DNA of 64,000 bases from positions 30,515,245 through 30,579,244 of the forward strand of contig OY848917.1 in NCBI GenBank assembly GCA_963693285.1. Reading direction: 5' to 3'. This stretch comes from Xestospongia muta. Taxonomy: Eukaryota; Porifera; Demospongiae; Haplosclerida; Petrosiidae. Shown in pieces: positions 34,190 through 47,538 of the stretch. Position 1 is the first letter of the stretch. Each line of letters opens with the position of its first letter. The notes beneath the pieces were generated by a model, which was not told the origin of the DNA, did no database searches, and worked only from the letters and a program-made list of their open reading frames with translations. Position numbers and translations under genes: made by a program.

Positions 34190-35850
34190 CTACATTAACA
34201 GGTGCAAGAAGAGCTCTTCAATTTGGAAAGCAAAAGAATGTCTCCGGAGTCACTTCATCAAGTTTTACAGTTCATCTAGGTACAAAGTATATATAGTATA
34301 TTATAATATATGACGGTACATGCCTTACTATAAAACATAAGGACATCGGGATCACCCTAACTTATATGCCTGTGATATATACAGTAGCACTCTGTAATGA
34401 AATATCAAATGGAAGATATTTTGTAATCAGTAAAAAGTTGTCTGTTGTGTAAGCCATGATTGTTAGCTTAATTTCTTTCTCATATAAGTAAACTGACTAA
34501 GTGATTGTCAGGAAAATGAAATGTTTGTCCTATAAGGTTCGTTGTCGTACAACGAGACTCAATTATGTTATATATGCACACTATAGGTCGCAATATCAGC
34601 CTTTGTCATCTGAAGTCACTGATTCTCATAATCATGTACAACTAGATGAATTCACTAGACAAATGTACTTCATTTCTAGTGGTACTGTTGGTCAAATTAA
34701 GCTGGCATTTTTGTAGTGTCACCATCACAGTACTGGCTCCCTGGACAATCTCTCCCAACTGGAAATAGATCTACTTCATTTTGCCATACTGGAACAAATG
34801 ATGGTCATGTTACAAGTCATAATGAGATACAGACATTGACCAGCATACTTCAATCTTTTCAACAATTTATGGACTGAAAACATGGTAGTGTTTGTACCAA
34901 AATTGATTGTATTTACAATTGACTGGATTCTTTAGAGACTCAACAGAAAACACTAGAAGATAACATCGATATCAGATCTTCGACAGCATCCTCAAGCACT
35001 TCTGTAACTCCTAGCAGTATCGGTAAACGCAAAAGAACCACACCCCTTGTCTTACAAGTACTGCTCACACACACACATCAGTAACTTAATCTCATGCTAT
35101 GATCCAAAGAATGATAATCCACTATACTTTATTCCTTACTAATAGAGCATAATACGAGCAATGCATAATGCAATGAATGAGGACAAACAAGACAAATGAA
35201 CTGTAAGCTTTTTGTAGTAACATTGATGTAATAAATACTCTTATACACAGAATATATGGAAGTCATAATGCTAAGGTTGTGAGCATGTGTATTTCTGTAG
35301 TTGGAGATTGTTATTCTGAAGAAGTTATATGAAGTATGTGATAAGTTTATTTTGTTTTAATCTTTATTTCTTTGTAGAAGGTTGTAGGACTTACAAAAAG
35401 ATGCCCAAAGCATTTAGTGACCCCAGTCAAAAGTTAAAAACAACTGAGATCGAGAAAGCAGCAGGTATGTTTTGTATACAATATATACTATAATGCTTAT
35501 GCTTTCAATAATGTAGACAGATTTTGTGAGTCTGTAACACCAGACATGATGTTTGATGAAGAAAAATATGTTCGCCATCAACCTCATTATTGGTCTGATT
35601 GTTTTAACTTGTTCATGGAAAAACTTGATGAAAGAAATGTGTAAATAGATTCTTCCCGCGTACGATTCACAAGAGAAATAGGGTCCCCACTTCAAAAGAC
35701 AATTCTAGAAAATACAAAGCTGTGGATACTTAAAGATGGACTAAATAAAGATAATGTTGATGGTAAATCAGTCATTGCATCAGTACTAAATCCTAATACA
35801 GCAACAGTAGAAAGAGAAGAGGACAGTGATTCTGAATATTTGTTTAGTTG
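34190..35850 (+). other. Unrecognised coding-like segments
   Basis: Plus-strand pieces with protein-like composition: near 34210-34280 (LQFGKQKNVSGVTSSSFTVH), 34501-34716, 34725-34880, near 34920-35060 (a Ser/Thr-rich piece with SSTASSSTSVTPSSIGKRK), 35400-35465 and 35515-35850. The last has RFCESVTPDMMFDEEKYVRH and FTREIGSPLQKTILENTKLW and ends in an acidic tail with stop near 35850. A few internal stops are present, for example near 35642. I do not recognise the family. It could be a decayed host gene or the second protein of a DNA transposon. Confidence 0.35.
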
Positions 35851-35937
35851 ATTGACATTATTATTATTATAGTGCATTTGTGTTGCATTTCATTTTTGTG
35901 AAAATATCTCCCCCAAATTGGCAATGCTCAAAATAAG

Positions 35938-36022
35938 CTATGATATAACATTGTTATAATACAGTTATAAGTACACCTTATTTCCATAACATTGTTATAA
36001 TACAGTTATAAGAAGACTTTAT
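35938..36022. repeat. Short tandem duplication, about 46 bp
   Basis: ATAACATTGTTATAATACAG followed by TTATAAG occurs twice in direct order, about 46 bp apart. Each copy is itself nearly palindromic (TTATAA...TTATAA). Confidence 0.6.
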
Positions 36023-37506
36023 TTCTGAAATATAAGAGAGCTCCATGTTTAGCCATTTTGACTACTCTCTTTCCTTGTGGTCCTATATATTTCTTCTTGA
36101 CCTTTTGTCATTGACTTCTCTAGAAGATGGTTTCATGACCTGTCGTCATAGATGCCATTTCTGACCTTTCATACTTTACCCTCATCGCCAATTATGTGAT
36201 GTTTTGACTCAGTTATAGTTAATAACTTTATTTGAATACAAAAATATCAACATTTGACATAACACAAAACTCAAAAGATACCAAAGATTTCAAAAATAAC
36301 ATAACATGGACACTTTATAGAGTAGGAAGTGTATACAAGATAATAATATTCATAAGCATATACACCACAATAATCAAATAATAATACAGTACAATTATTT
36401 AGAAGAAGGTTTTGTTTTCATAACCAATAGGTGCCTATTTTAAAGTTAATGATGACACTTCATGTTTACTTCATTATATCAAATAATTTAGCTACATACA
36501 ACCTATATAACTATATAATGGGATAAATCAACTAATCAGGGTTAAATATTATGTAGTCTTGGCTGCCAGACTTGGATCAGGTACAACATTTACATACTTC
36601 TATGTCCTAGGACATAATTATTATAGACAAGCAACAATGACTCTTTGTATACATTACATTTGCATCAATTTCAGCATGTACTATAAAAACAAAAGCCATT
36701 ATTGTAACTTAATACAACATTAAATGGAATGTGCATAACTTAACAAGTAGTTATAACTTGATTCTGTGAAAATGTTATGGTAAATGAATAAATTGAAAAA
36801 GAAAGCCAATGTGACCTTTTTCTCACCTTCTGTATTAATCATTAGTTACTGTTATGATTAATTATTTTAAAGATAAAATATGTTTAAGTCATGTTACATT
36901 TATACTCCTATTCTAGACATTTTAATGATTGTTTTTGCCAATCAACACTTTGATCATAATGGGTGCATGTTCCACCTACTCACAAATCATGTGCAGTCAT
37001 TTTAGCTTTGAAAAAGATATAATTTCCTGTTAATTCTTCATATAAAAATATATATAGTTTAAAGTTGTCACCCTTCATTGTCAGTCTATCCATGTACACC
37101 ATTCAATGTAAGTACATCCAGTATACTCTAGTAGTCCTATGTCAACTATGATGTAAAGATTCTTTTTACCACAATGCTCATCAACTATCTACAATGGCTG
37201 CCTGTAGTGCTGATGATAACATCTCAAATGCTCTACTCTCTGCTATAATGCAACAAGGAAGACCAGATCTATCTCTTAAAAAGAGAAGCTCTTATCTATT
37301 GAAGTTATATATATAGAGCAACTAACCAACTGTGACATCCTGCTTTATTATAACAGAGAAAATTTTCTAATTAGTTATTAACCAATTAGTTTCTAATTAG
37401 TTATTAACTTATTAATATTCATAAATTATTTTTGTATTTAAGTCCTTTGTTTTTGTATTTCAGTCAGTCACTTTTGGTAGTTATGCTTGTTATGTAATAT
37501 AGTTAT
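36023..37506. other. AT-rich intergenic stretch
   Basis: No gene recognised. A 40-codon frame at 37194-37316 starts MAACSADDNISNALLSAIMQ but has no domain. No long terminal repeat matching sequence after 40290 was seen. Confidence 0.45.
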
Positions 37507-40290
37507 TTGAGTCTTGCGTTTCGGTCATTTCATTTGGCGATGAGGGTCAAACAGTTGAAGATAATCTCACTTACTAGATGGCTCATGGAAAACTTTCCAC
37601 CTTCGATCAGCATAGCGTGGACTTCATATTCCGAAAGACTGGGATACTACTTTACGGCTAACGATATTACAGACGAAACAAAACAGAAATCAATTCTGCT
37701 GTCGTGGAGCGGAGCAGCTACTTACGATTTATTGAAGAATCTTCTGCAACCTACCAGTCTAAATGATAAATCTTACGATGAACTAGTTAAAGTCCTGTCT
37801 AACTATATACTTCAATCCTAAACCAAGCACTATTGTACAACGTTTTAAATTCAATACTCGTGTTAGAGAGTCCGGAGAATCTTTCTCTAGTTACGTTGCT
37901 GCCTTAAAATCGGGAGCTAAATTTTGCGATTACGACCGTATTTTATGCGGTATTAACAATGCAAGAATACAAACCCGGCGACTACAAAAAAGAGTCCTAA
38001 CTTATCAAAATGTGTTGGACACAGCTCAGGCTATGGAATTAGCTGCCAAAGATATTGCAGATATGCAAAAAAACTCCTTCAACCATTGTACATCATCAAC
38101 CAGTTCATCAGCTAATTCGTCTAAAGAGAGGAAACAAAGAACAGGTTCAATAACTATTGAGTGCTATAGATGTGGAGGAAATTATTATGGAACGAAATGC
38201 AAAATCATCAATATAGATTGTAGATCATGCCGCAAGAAAGATCATCTAGTTTGCAGAGCTTGTTCCAAATCATCAAAGTCTGCCACAGCCACATCAACTT
38301 CTAGAGGTCAGCCAACACACACTTTAGAACAGTCTGAAGCCAAACCAGACCAGTCCCCCAGTACCTCTAACCAGACTAATCAACCCAATAATGCCTACCC
38401 AATGTTTACTTTTCCTGGGAAGGGCCAACCCATTGTAGTTATTGACTTACTGTGAAAATCAATGGTCAGAATTGCCTATGGAGGTGGAGACTGGTGCCTC
38501 CCTTTCCATTATTATACTCTGTCCGAGTTGAGTTGAGCTACCCAGACATGTAAATAACTTTGCCGTTTTACGTGCTATCCACATGGAACTTGCACCAATC
38601 AATTCAGCTTGCAAATGCGTTATTTATATATAAAATTTCACTCTCTAGTGCTACGAGAAAGTAGCAAACTATAATCTCCATGCATTTTCAATAGCATACC
38701 TTTGTGATACTTCAAATTCCACACCTTCAAATAACACTTTTCACCTTGAGAAGTCATCCATGTGTGTCACATGGCAATTCAAAATTACAGTTCTAATTAA
38801 TGAACAGATGTTCTATTATAATAATTATTTCTATTAAAATAATAATCAGATATTATCTTTTGTGATTTAAGGCAGCTATAAAGCCAGCGTGGTTCTGAAA
38901 AGAACCTCTTAACAAACAGTGTCAACTTTCTTTTTCTGTAGCCTGTTGATGCTGGCACACGAGGTCCTTGAGTACGTTGACACCTGTGGATTTCCTCGAA
39001 ATAGTCATAGACATTCGCAACAACCTCCTTTGTTTGCAACCTCAGTCTCTTTCCCTTTGCATCTTCACGAACACGTGGAAAAACGTGGTCTGTTCACATG
39101 ACATTCACATGAAAAAGTAATCAATAACATTAAAATATACTTCAGTGCTTACTGGATAGAGTAGGTGAGAAAATACCTCACATTTCATTTCATGCATAAC
39201 AACCTTTTTTTAATGAAGGGCTCAACTCACCTTGGACAGAGTATAGTGAAAGTACCTACCATTTATTAATTGCTCTCCCAGAGCTTAAATCAACTGATGT
39301 CACCTTACACACTTATACAGGTGAGAGCATTGTAGTCTTAGGTTCATTAGAGGTAGATGTTTAATATGAAGATAAGATGTTTACATTGCCTTAAGTTGTT
39401 GTTCAAGGTAGTGGTCCGAGTTTATTAGGATGTAATTGGTTACAGCAGATTAAACATAATTGGACCAAAATTCATGCAGTATCACCTAATATGTTATTGA
39501 ACAATTTATTAGAGAAATATGCATCACTTTTTAGACCTAAGTTAGGATGTTTAAATATTTCCACTACAAAATTATTCGTAGACATACGCATTAAACCTCG
39601 ATTTTTTAAACTTCGCCTTGTCCATATTTACTTAGAAAAAAGTCGAAAAAGAAATTCAACACCTTCAAAGCACTAAATATTTTGACTCCAGTTACCTCTT
39701 TTGAATGGGCAGCCCCTATTGTTCCTATCCTTAAAACATATGAAACATTACGATTATGTGGTGATTACGAAGTTACAGTGAACCAAGCCCTACAACTAGA
39801 TTTGTATCCACTACCTAGGGTGGAAGTTTTGCACCTCGCACAGGAGGCACTGTTTTCTCAAATCTAGATCTTAGTCATGCATATAAGCAAATTCGGTTAC
39901 ATGAAGACTCCAAGAAATTTACAACCATTACAACTCAACAAGGATTGTTTCAGTACGATACAATACCTTTTGGAATTAAAACAGCGCCTGCATTATTTCA
40001 AAGAACCATGGAAATTCTTCTCAGAGACTTACCATACATTTGCGTTTACATCGATGATATTCTCGTCACTGGAACAGATGAACAAAATCACCTATATAAC
40101 CTAGAACTCGTTTTACAAAGATTAGAATCAGCTGGATTGACATTAAGGAAGTCAAATGTATTTTTACAGCAACATGAATCATTATATTATTATGTAGCCA
40201 ACACATATGACTTAAACCTTTTTGTCCACAAATTGATTTCTGCACATGTATTATTTAATATTGTAAAATTTATTAAAAGCTAAGAACAAC
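37507..40290 (+). pseudogene. Gypsy-type gag-protease-RT remnant
   Basis: gag: 37507-37821 (WTSYSERLGYYFTANDITDE) continuing after a shift with VQRFKFNTRVRESGESFSSY near 37840. Nucleocapsid knuckle-like Cys residues (CYRCGGNYYGTKC, CRSCRKKDHLVC) occur in 38012-38455. A protease motif ETGASLSII lies near 38490, with the usual DTG written ETG. The rest of the protease lies beyond a 725-bp insertion at 38517-39241 (STYHLLIALPELKSTDVTLH). RT: near 39682-40283 with LDLSHAYKQIRLHEDSKKFT and the intact YIDDILVTG box near 40050-40076. The reading stops soon after; no RNase H or integrase is present. Several frameshifts and stops occur. No flanking LTR was found. Confidence 0.75.
38517..39241. mobile_element. 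725-bp DNA transposon inserted in the Gypsy protease
   Basis: Ends CTCTGTCCGAGTTGAGTTGA (38517 on) and, inverted, CTCTGTCCAAGGTGAGTTGA (ending 39241), flanked by TA/TATA on both sides. The interior carries a minus-strand fragment (38797-39039, KEVVANVYDYFEEIHRCQ) that resembles the N-terminal part of a Tc1/IS630-type transposase. It splits the protease of the surrounding Gypsy remnant, so it is the younger insertion. Confidence 0.7.
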
Positions 40291-40342
40291 CAATTAAAAA
40301 TCAATTAACTAATGAAGTTAAATATTGAATTGTTTAAGTATT

Positions 40343-40622
40343 TAGATCAATGCCATAATTAACTTTGAAGATTCTTGAAGACATTCAACGAGTGTTCTTA
40401 ATAATACTTCATCAGTTGTAATAGTAAGTGGAGGGACATACAATGATTCATCATTCTCTGTAACAAGAACATCTGGAGCATGTTCAATTCAAATATAATG
40501 TAAAACAAAGAAGTCACTGTCATTAATATAACTAAAAATACATTCCTTCTAAAAAGAGAACATATAATAACAAAATTATATCAGATAAACAACAAAAATA
40601 GACCTCCAAAGAGACGAGCCAT
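40343..40622 (-). other. Coding-like fragment opposite the second ankyrin gene
   Basis: A minus-strand ATG at 40622 (MARLFG...) is followed, after a possible small intron, by KECIFSYINDSDFFVLHYI, a stop, then DVLVTENDESLYVPPLTITT and DEVLLRTLVECLQESSKLIM. Composition is protein-like, but the exon phases do not join and a stop intervenes. It may be a decayed gene that shared the promoter region at 40630-40838. Confidence 0.3.
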
Positions 40623-40655
40623 TTTTGATACTTTGTTCGACCTTGGATTAAACGT

Positions 40656-40838
40656 TGCGCATGCGTAGAAATGACTGCGTATGCGTCTCGTATCACTACT
40701 TATAAACTGAACTTTACAAAGAGCGCTTCATAATATTCGCGTAACAACCTTTCGTTCTTGTACTTTCTTTTACTCCTATTGGACGATTATAACGTTTGCT
40801 GTCGTTGTATTTATTCATATGAGCTATTATCATAAACC
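40656..40838 (+). promoter_or_regulatory. Promoter region of the second ankyrin gene
   Basis: NRF1-like TGCGCATGCGT at 40656-40666, with a degenerate second copy just after it. TATAAA lies at 40701-40706 and an inverted CCAAT box (ATTGG) at 40778-40782. The stretch is richer in CpG than its surroundings. Assigned from position before the first exon. Confidence 0.5.
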
Positions 40839-43800
40839 ATGGTAAGTACATTATATATAATGTTATTGTTGTATATTACTCTGTTATAAGTAACAGGATT
40901 GAAGAGAGCACATTCACCTGCTTTGTTAGTTAGTTACTCCATTATTATTAGAATAGTCCCTAATAACCAACAATATTACTGTGTGCTATTGTTTACTAAT
41001 CATTTTAATAAATGTCTTATTTATTACAGCCTAAGTATTATTTAACTTAGTACATATTTATTTTGTCTTGTGCCATATGCCCATTCACCTGTGGGCAGCT
41101 GGACACAAGATGAATTATTACTGTAACCATTGTTGCAGAACCCCGTAGACTAATATACTCACTGTTTGATGTATTTATTAGTACATGTATATTCATCAAC
41201 CTATCGAATACCTAACTGTGTTTTTGTGTAAGACACTTTGTCTTTTTTACTGAATTGACACTTTGATGACAAATAAAAGTAAATTGTATGCTTCAGTCTC
41301 CCTATGAGTTTTCTCTATGTACACATTGTTGAATGGAGGGCTTGACTGCCCCACGAAATTTGATATGTCAATAATTAGTCTGGTGCTTATCTTTCATCTA
41401 CATAATTTTTATCAAGGTTTCTCAGCAGAAATTTTAGAAGATATCAATCAAATCATGAATATTATCATAAAATACTGTACACACTGACTGACTGATTTAT
41501 TAGTATATTTATCAACCTATTGAATACCTAACTGTGTTTTTGTGTAAGATTTTTTTTTTACTGAATTGACACTTTGATGACAAATAGAAGTCAATTGTAT
41601 GCTTCAGTCTCCCTATGAGTTTTTCTCTATGTACACATTGTTGAATGGAGGGCTTGACTGCCCCATGAAATTTGATATGTCAATAATTAGTCTGGTGCTT
41701 ATCTTTTATCTACATAATTTCTATCGAGGTTTCTTAGCAGAAATCTTAGAACAGATCAATCACTTCATGAATATTATCATAAGATACTGTAAGAATAAGA
41801 TGAGTCGTGCTTCAAAAAGCTAAGAACGGACATTCTAATTTCTACTTTCTATTTCTTTCGCACACCTTTGTGTATTTAGAATTCCAATTAATGACCCAGT
41901 TGCTAGGTATGGAAGGTGAGAGCAGACATTTAAATATACAACAAAAACCCAAACCATCTGGAAACATTTTGCTGATGCTACAATCTAAGAGATGGCTTAT
42001 GGTACTCATTCTCTGTGTTTTATGAAGTAACAAGAAAAGCATAATAAAAATTAGAAATGGCAAATATGCCAAGCATGGAATAAGGAATTGGAACTCATCA
42101 GCTGGGTCAGTGATTGAAGTTTTCAAATATGCAAAGTACACAGAAGAAATAGTAATTGAATGTCGTACTCAGCTTCAGTATGCTTCTATGGAAGGTAGAT
42201 GTATACTCTTAAAAATTTAGAGTAATTCTCTGCAACTGTGAATTTATGTATGTCTAATATACACTGCAAAATTACAGTCTGTAATGTGTACAGATTGTCC
42301 TAAGTGAATGAAGTCTAAATATTCCAAAATTTGTCAATATTCCTAATCAGGCAAATTTAGGGTTTACTAAATGCAATGCTCACCGGTACCAATTGTTTTT
42401 TCACCTGGCAGTGCAGTGTCCCAGATAGTAGTCCTAAGGTTATTCTGGATCACACTGTATCTATATTTACCTGTTATGTATACTTGTTTTTAGAATTCAT
42501 GCAATATATTAACTCCCATAATGTCCATTACAATAATGTCAAATCCTGAAATGTCAATGTGTCATAGTGTCACTATGTAAGTACATGCTTAGTTCATTTG
42601 ATTATAAATTAAGATAAGTTGTAGTCTTGATGGAACAGACTTGGTTCCTCAGTACAAGAGTTAGATCAGCACACTCCAATGTTCTGGAAAGAGTATAGCT
42701 ACTATAATAAATTGTAGTCCATTACCGGTATTATTGACCAAGGAAAATTAGAGTTACTATTCCATACATACAACGTCAATCTGAGACTATCAAAAGAATC
42801 TTCTCTCCTCTTGCCATACAAGCAGTCTTTAGGCCACTAGTCACCCTAAGAAAAGTACTATAACCAAGCTTAAAGATGCAACACCTACCATAATGAATTT
42901 ATGTGTGCATGGTCTGTGAAATAACTTGGCAGAATTGTGATGCAACTTACATCGGACCAACTGTAAGAAACCTTTTGCAACACATTAAGGAACATAAAAA
43001 GAGTAATGAAGAAAGTAGACACTTTCTTTAGTGCCATATCAGAACATGCTTACCAGACTAGCCACACCATCAACTGGAAGAATCCATCCATCTTTGTTCA
43101 CAATTCTTTCCTCTAGCAAAGAGCAATTCTCGAGTCATGGCACATCAATGACAAACGTCCCTCGATCAACCATGAGATGGGTTTTCATCCTGGTACTTAG
43201 CTTACACTACCGTCAATTTGCACGTACGGCAGCTCAACCCATTCAATACGTGCAGAGATGCAAAACATCAAGGATCGGGATGTGTGACACCCACACAACT
43301 GGCACATGAATGCAAAATTGTTAAACTTTGTACCAAAGCATATAGTATAAATAGAGGTCATGCTTTTATTTTTTCATTTTTTAAGCCATTTATGAAAATA
43401 GTCGTACTGACTATTGAAACGTTTAGCGTTTAGCGTTCATAATTTATTTGTTTGGTGAATTTTTAATATGAACATTGTCAACATAATTTGTAGCTAGTCT
43501 TGGTTGACCAAACTCGATTCTTCAATCATATTAGTTATAGTTATTAATATGCAAAGTCTAGCAATTTCCATGACGCATGCCCTACTATCTATCTACTGTG
43601 ATTGTAACTGCATATCTATTATGGCTATAAATTATTTCTATTTCTTCTTATAACATGTCTCACACCTTAGAGCTACAGTCAATTTTGTAAAAGTGATAGC
43701 CTCTAACAACACTCTTCACACGTAACTCGTACTTGCCATCTATCTTCAGTTTGCATCACCAAATCCCTCTAATTATGTCAAAATTAAATTTCCATGGGAT

Positions 43801-46800
43801 CAATTAATATTTTTACCTTCGAAAATTCATTCCAGTTATTTTTACGTACTCCAAAATTTTATATGATGAAATTATTGTATATGTTGATATTGTGATAATT
43901 AATGTCTTCTGATATTAGTGTCATATAGCTATAGGCTGTGCTCAAATTAACTGTACTATCAATGAGTAAAGCGTGTTAAAATGTAACGCAATTGTTAAAA
44001 AAACGTGCATTTATGGCCAAACTATAGTAGCAAAGATATACAATTTTGGACAATCTAATTACAAGAAGGATTGTAATGGCACTGTATCAAACATGTTTCT
44101 CTTAACATTGGATATAGAAAATGGTTAAGTAACTTATATTATCATTGAAGTAAACTCAGGAACAAGTTCCTTATATTAAAAAATATATATTTAAGTTTAT
44201 GGAAATTACATCATTACCATTTTTTGTTTTTATTTTAGAATGACAGTTTAATTGAATCTGCTAGGAGAGGATATTTGTCTAGAGTAAAAGATGCTCTCTC
44301 AAGAGGAGCCAATGTAAATGCTACAGACGAGGTAAGTCTAGTTAATTTATTGTACAAGAGAATATTAATTAAGCAACTAGTCTGTATAATTTTCTTTTAA
44401 TATGAGAACACCATTGTCTTAGTTATTATAAAATCTCTTTTGTATCATAAATCACTAAGAACTAGTGAAAAGTTTCTAAACTATTATTGTTAAATTAATA
44501 ATTATCTAGTTAGTGGTCTAAGTAGACAGTTGATGGTTCATTTGTTATACAAATAAACCATCATTTGTTGATGGTATTTTTAATGTTAAAAGAGATGACA
44601 ATAGTCACATGATGTCTGTCATACATCAGATTAATGATGTTAATGTTATAGTTTAAAGTTCTGGTTTTGTATTCCATATACAACTGAAAGTATTATCATT
44701 GTATACATCACTAACCTAACTACATGTACATGTATGTATAGTATAGTTGATTATACATGTACTTCTCATTTAATACTATATCAGTGCTTTAATATTTTGT
44801 TAGGGAATAACTTTATGTGCTCAAACAATATAACGAGATTATAGATATAATTATTGTACTGTTCACATGTTACTCTTGTTATGTACTAATGTTATTGCTA
44901 TCATGTACATGTAATTGAGACTGTATTGTTACATTTACTTCTCTTATATCCAGGGCAATGATACTCCATTGCATTGGGCAGCATTATATGGGCATGCTGA
45001 AGTTGGCAAAATATTAATCAATGCAGGAGCTCACATTGATGCTCTTAATCAGGTCAGTATGTACTATAATGTAAATTTATTATACTAATAACAACATCAC
45101 TATACTTACTATTACACTTACGTTCAAATTATCAAAAGTATGTAATAAATTCTTACTTTCATGTAATTTTTAATGGTAAAAACATGGACATGTAAGTTAT
45201 AATTTGATGATAATGATTATAATCAGAAAACATTCTTTTTCTGAAAAGTCAACTTCAGTGTTTCAATTTCATTTTACTTAAATGTATCCATCAGTACCCT
45301 TTATGACAATATCTACATTCATTTTTGGGTGCAAGATATAACTGCACAAGCATGTTACTTCACAGCCTGGATGTGTATCATCATCATGTAGTCCCTTTAA
45401 TACACTCCAGGTGGTGGTATAATAACATGAGAACACTGTAGAATACATCCATTCAATATGTTTAGTTCATCCTGTTGAGTCTGATATGGACGGTGTGATT
45501 CATCTACAGTATTTGGTCAACCCATAGATATACAGCAATAAACTTTTAATAGAATAGGGTCCCTTTTAGTCCATTCTTTTATTTTGTCAGAGCTTATAGC
45601 AGTAGTGGAGAGATGATTAATAAGATGTACAAGGTCTCCTGGAATACAATTCAATGATGTTGTGATGGATCTAGTCAGACGACTGAGTGCATCTATATAC
45701 ATTACTTAGCATCTTCCTTTGCTTGTAGTGGATAAAATATTAATATGTACTTAGTGTAAGAGCCCATCTTTGAATACATGACGAACTGATATGTAGAATC
45801 TCTCTAGCTTTGTTAAAGAGATATGAGAGAGGTTGATGATCTGACTCAATGTAAAAGAATCTGCCATACAAAATAATTGTGAAATATCTTAGTATCATAA
45901 TGTACTAATAGAGAATAAGATTGAAGTACTTCCTCAGAAATTTGAAATGAAACTTTCTCCTCCATGTACTGAGTCATATGATAAACTAGACAAAGTAAGA
46001 CCTGTTATTACTCACTTAGTAGACACCATCTTACTATTTACAATCCTCACTGTCAATGCAGTGTTGATGAGGTTATAGTCCCAAATAAGGGAAGATTATC
46101 TCTAAAGCAGTACATGCATTTAAAGGTTGTTAAACGAGGGATATTGATATGGGTACATAGCTTATTTCTTATGTTAGGCCATTATTATGAATGAAAACGC
46201 ACTCTAAATAAAGGCTAAACACGTCTCACATATAAACACATCAATTAAATATTTTATGTTTCGCTCACCAGTTACAAAGGGTTGATACACAGTTCATATC
46301 TCTCCAGAAACATTTGTCTTCTCTTTGAACAACAATTTACGTTAAATTTTTAGAATCCAAAAACGGCCAAACAGCTCGCAAAACACTCAAGAAGAGAGAA
46401 ACATGTGCTTTGGCCCTCAAAGCAAATTTAATTTTGTACGCGCGTGCTTACAGCCACGCATTGATTGTTTCACACTTTATTTCTAGTATAGATAATGTCT
46501 TTTTGTTAATTATTAATAATAGATATTATCAATAAAGTCCGTATTTGATAATATTTCACTGATCATGGAACATTACGTTTAGTGACATGAGTTTAGTTTA
46601 CTTTGTTATTTAGTTTACTATGTGGATTTTGATTGTGACATTACATGAAAAATGTAAGTAAAATTCAAAAGGCAAAATTAGCAACAAGCCAGGCTTGACT
46701 GAGAAAGTAGATTTGGAATGAGATGTTCAGAACTTCGTTTCCCATACCTTGCCATATTCCATTTCACATCATAGACCCTATGAAAAATATTTTCTTGGAC

Positions 46801-47507
46801 TTCCAAACATTTCAATGAGATTCAATTCATTTGATAATTGTTTTTGAAGATTTTAACAGATTTCCTTTTGTTTAACTGTCTCAAATTGAAGTCTTTGTTT
46901 ATCTTCTTGCCACCTTATTTGCTTTTCTCTATCTTCCGTAATTTTTTACTCCAATTCTTCATAACATTTCTTCCATTTTTGGAATAACTTAGCTTCACTA
47001 TATTTTTATTATAATGTTGCTTTTCTTTTCTTAGTCTGTAATTTAATCTTTTTGTCTTTATAGATTGTAAGGATTTATTGCCTACACAAAATTTTAGTAC
47101 AAATTATGTCATGATATATTGCACAATCTTAACAGACAAATCAATAGAAAAGTTATCATAGTTGAATGTGATCAGTTGACAATCAGGACACAAATGAATT
47201 TAAAAAAACATTGTCATTTATACAAGAACTGAAAGAAGTGGAACCAATAAGATCCATTCATATGGACTGTGATAGCTTATGAGAAATCAACACTCATTTG
47301 AACAGTCTTGTTTAGTTCTATGGTTCAGCTTTTAAAGCAATAAATTTTGAAGATAGTGAGTCTATCAAATTAGTAACTACATCAATGATTATAGGAGTAT
47401 GTACACTATTAATAGCTCCTATAATGGCTACTTAAATGTGACCTACTCACTTTCAACTGACATAGAAACAATTATAGTATTCATTCACGTGGTGTATTGA
47501 GTACAGC

Positions 47508-47538
<31 letters not shown>

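Noticed and set aside
37194..37316. 40-codon frame starting MAACSADDN
   Set aside because: No domain, no neighbouring exon, and no splice donor that extends it; kept only as a remark.
37318..37506. Possible LTR before the Gypsy gag
   Set aside because: A TG start can be found, but there is no matching copy after the RT remnant and no clear primer-binding site.
41165..41795. Direct repeat considered as a CRISPR-like or satellite array
   Set aside because: Only two long copies without spacers; a simple tandem duplication.
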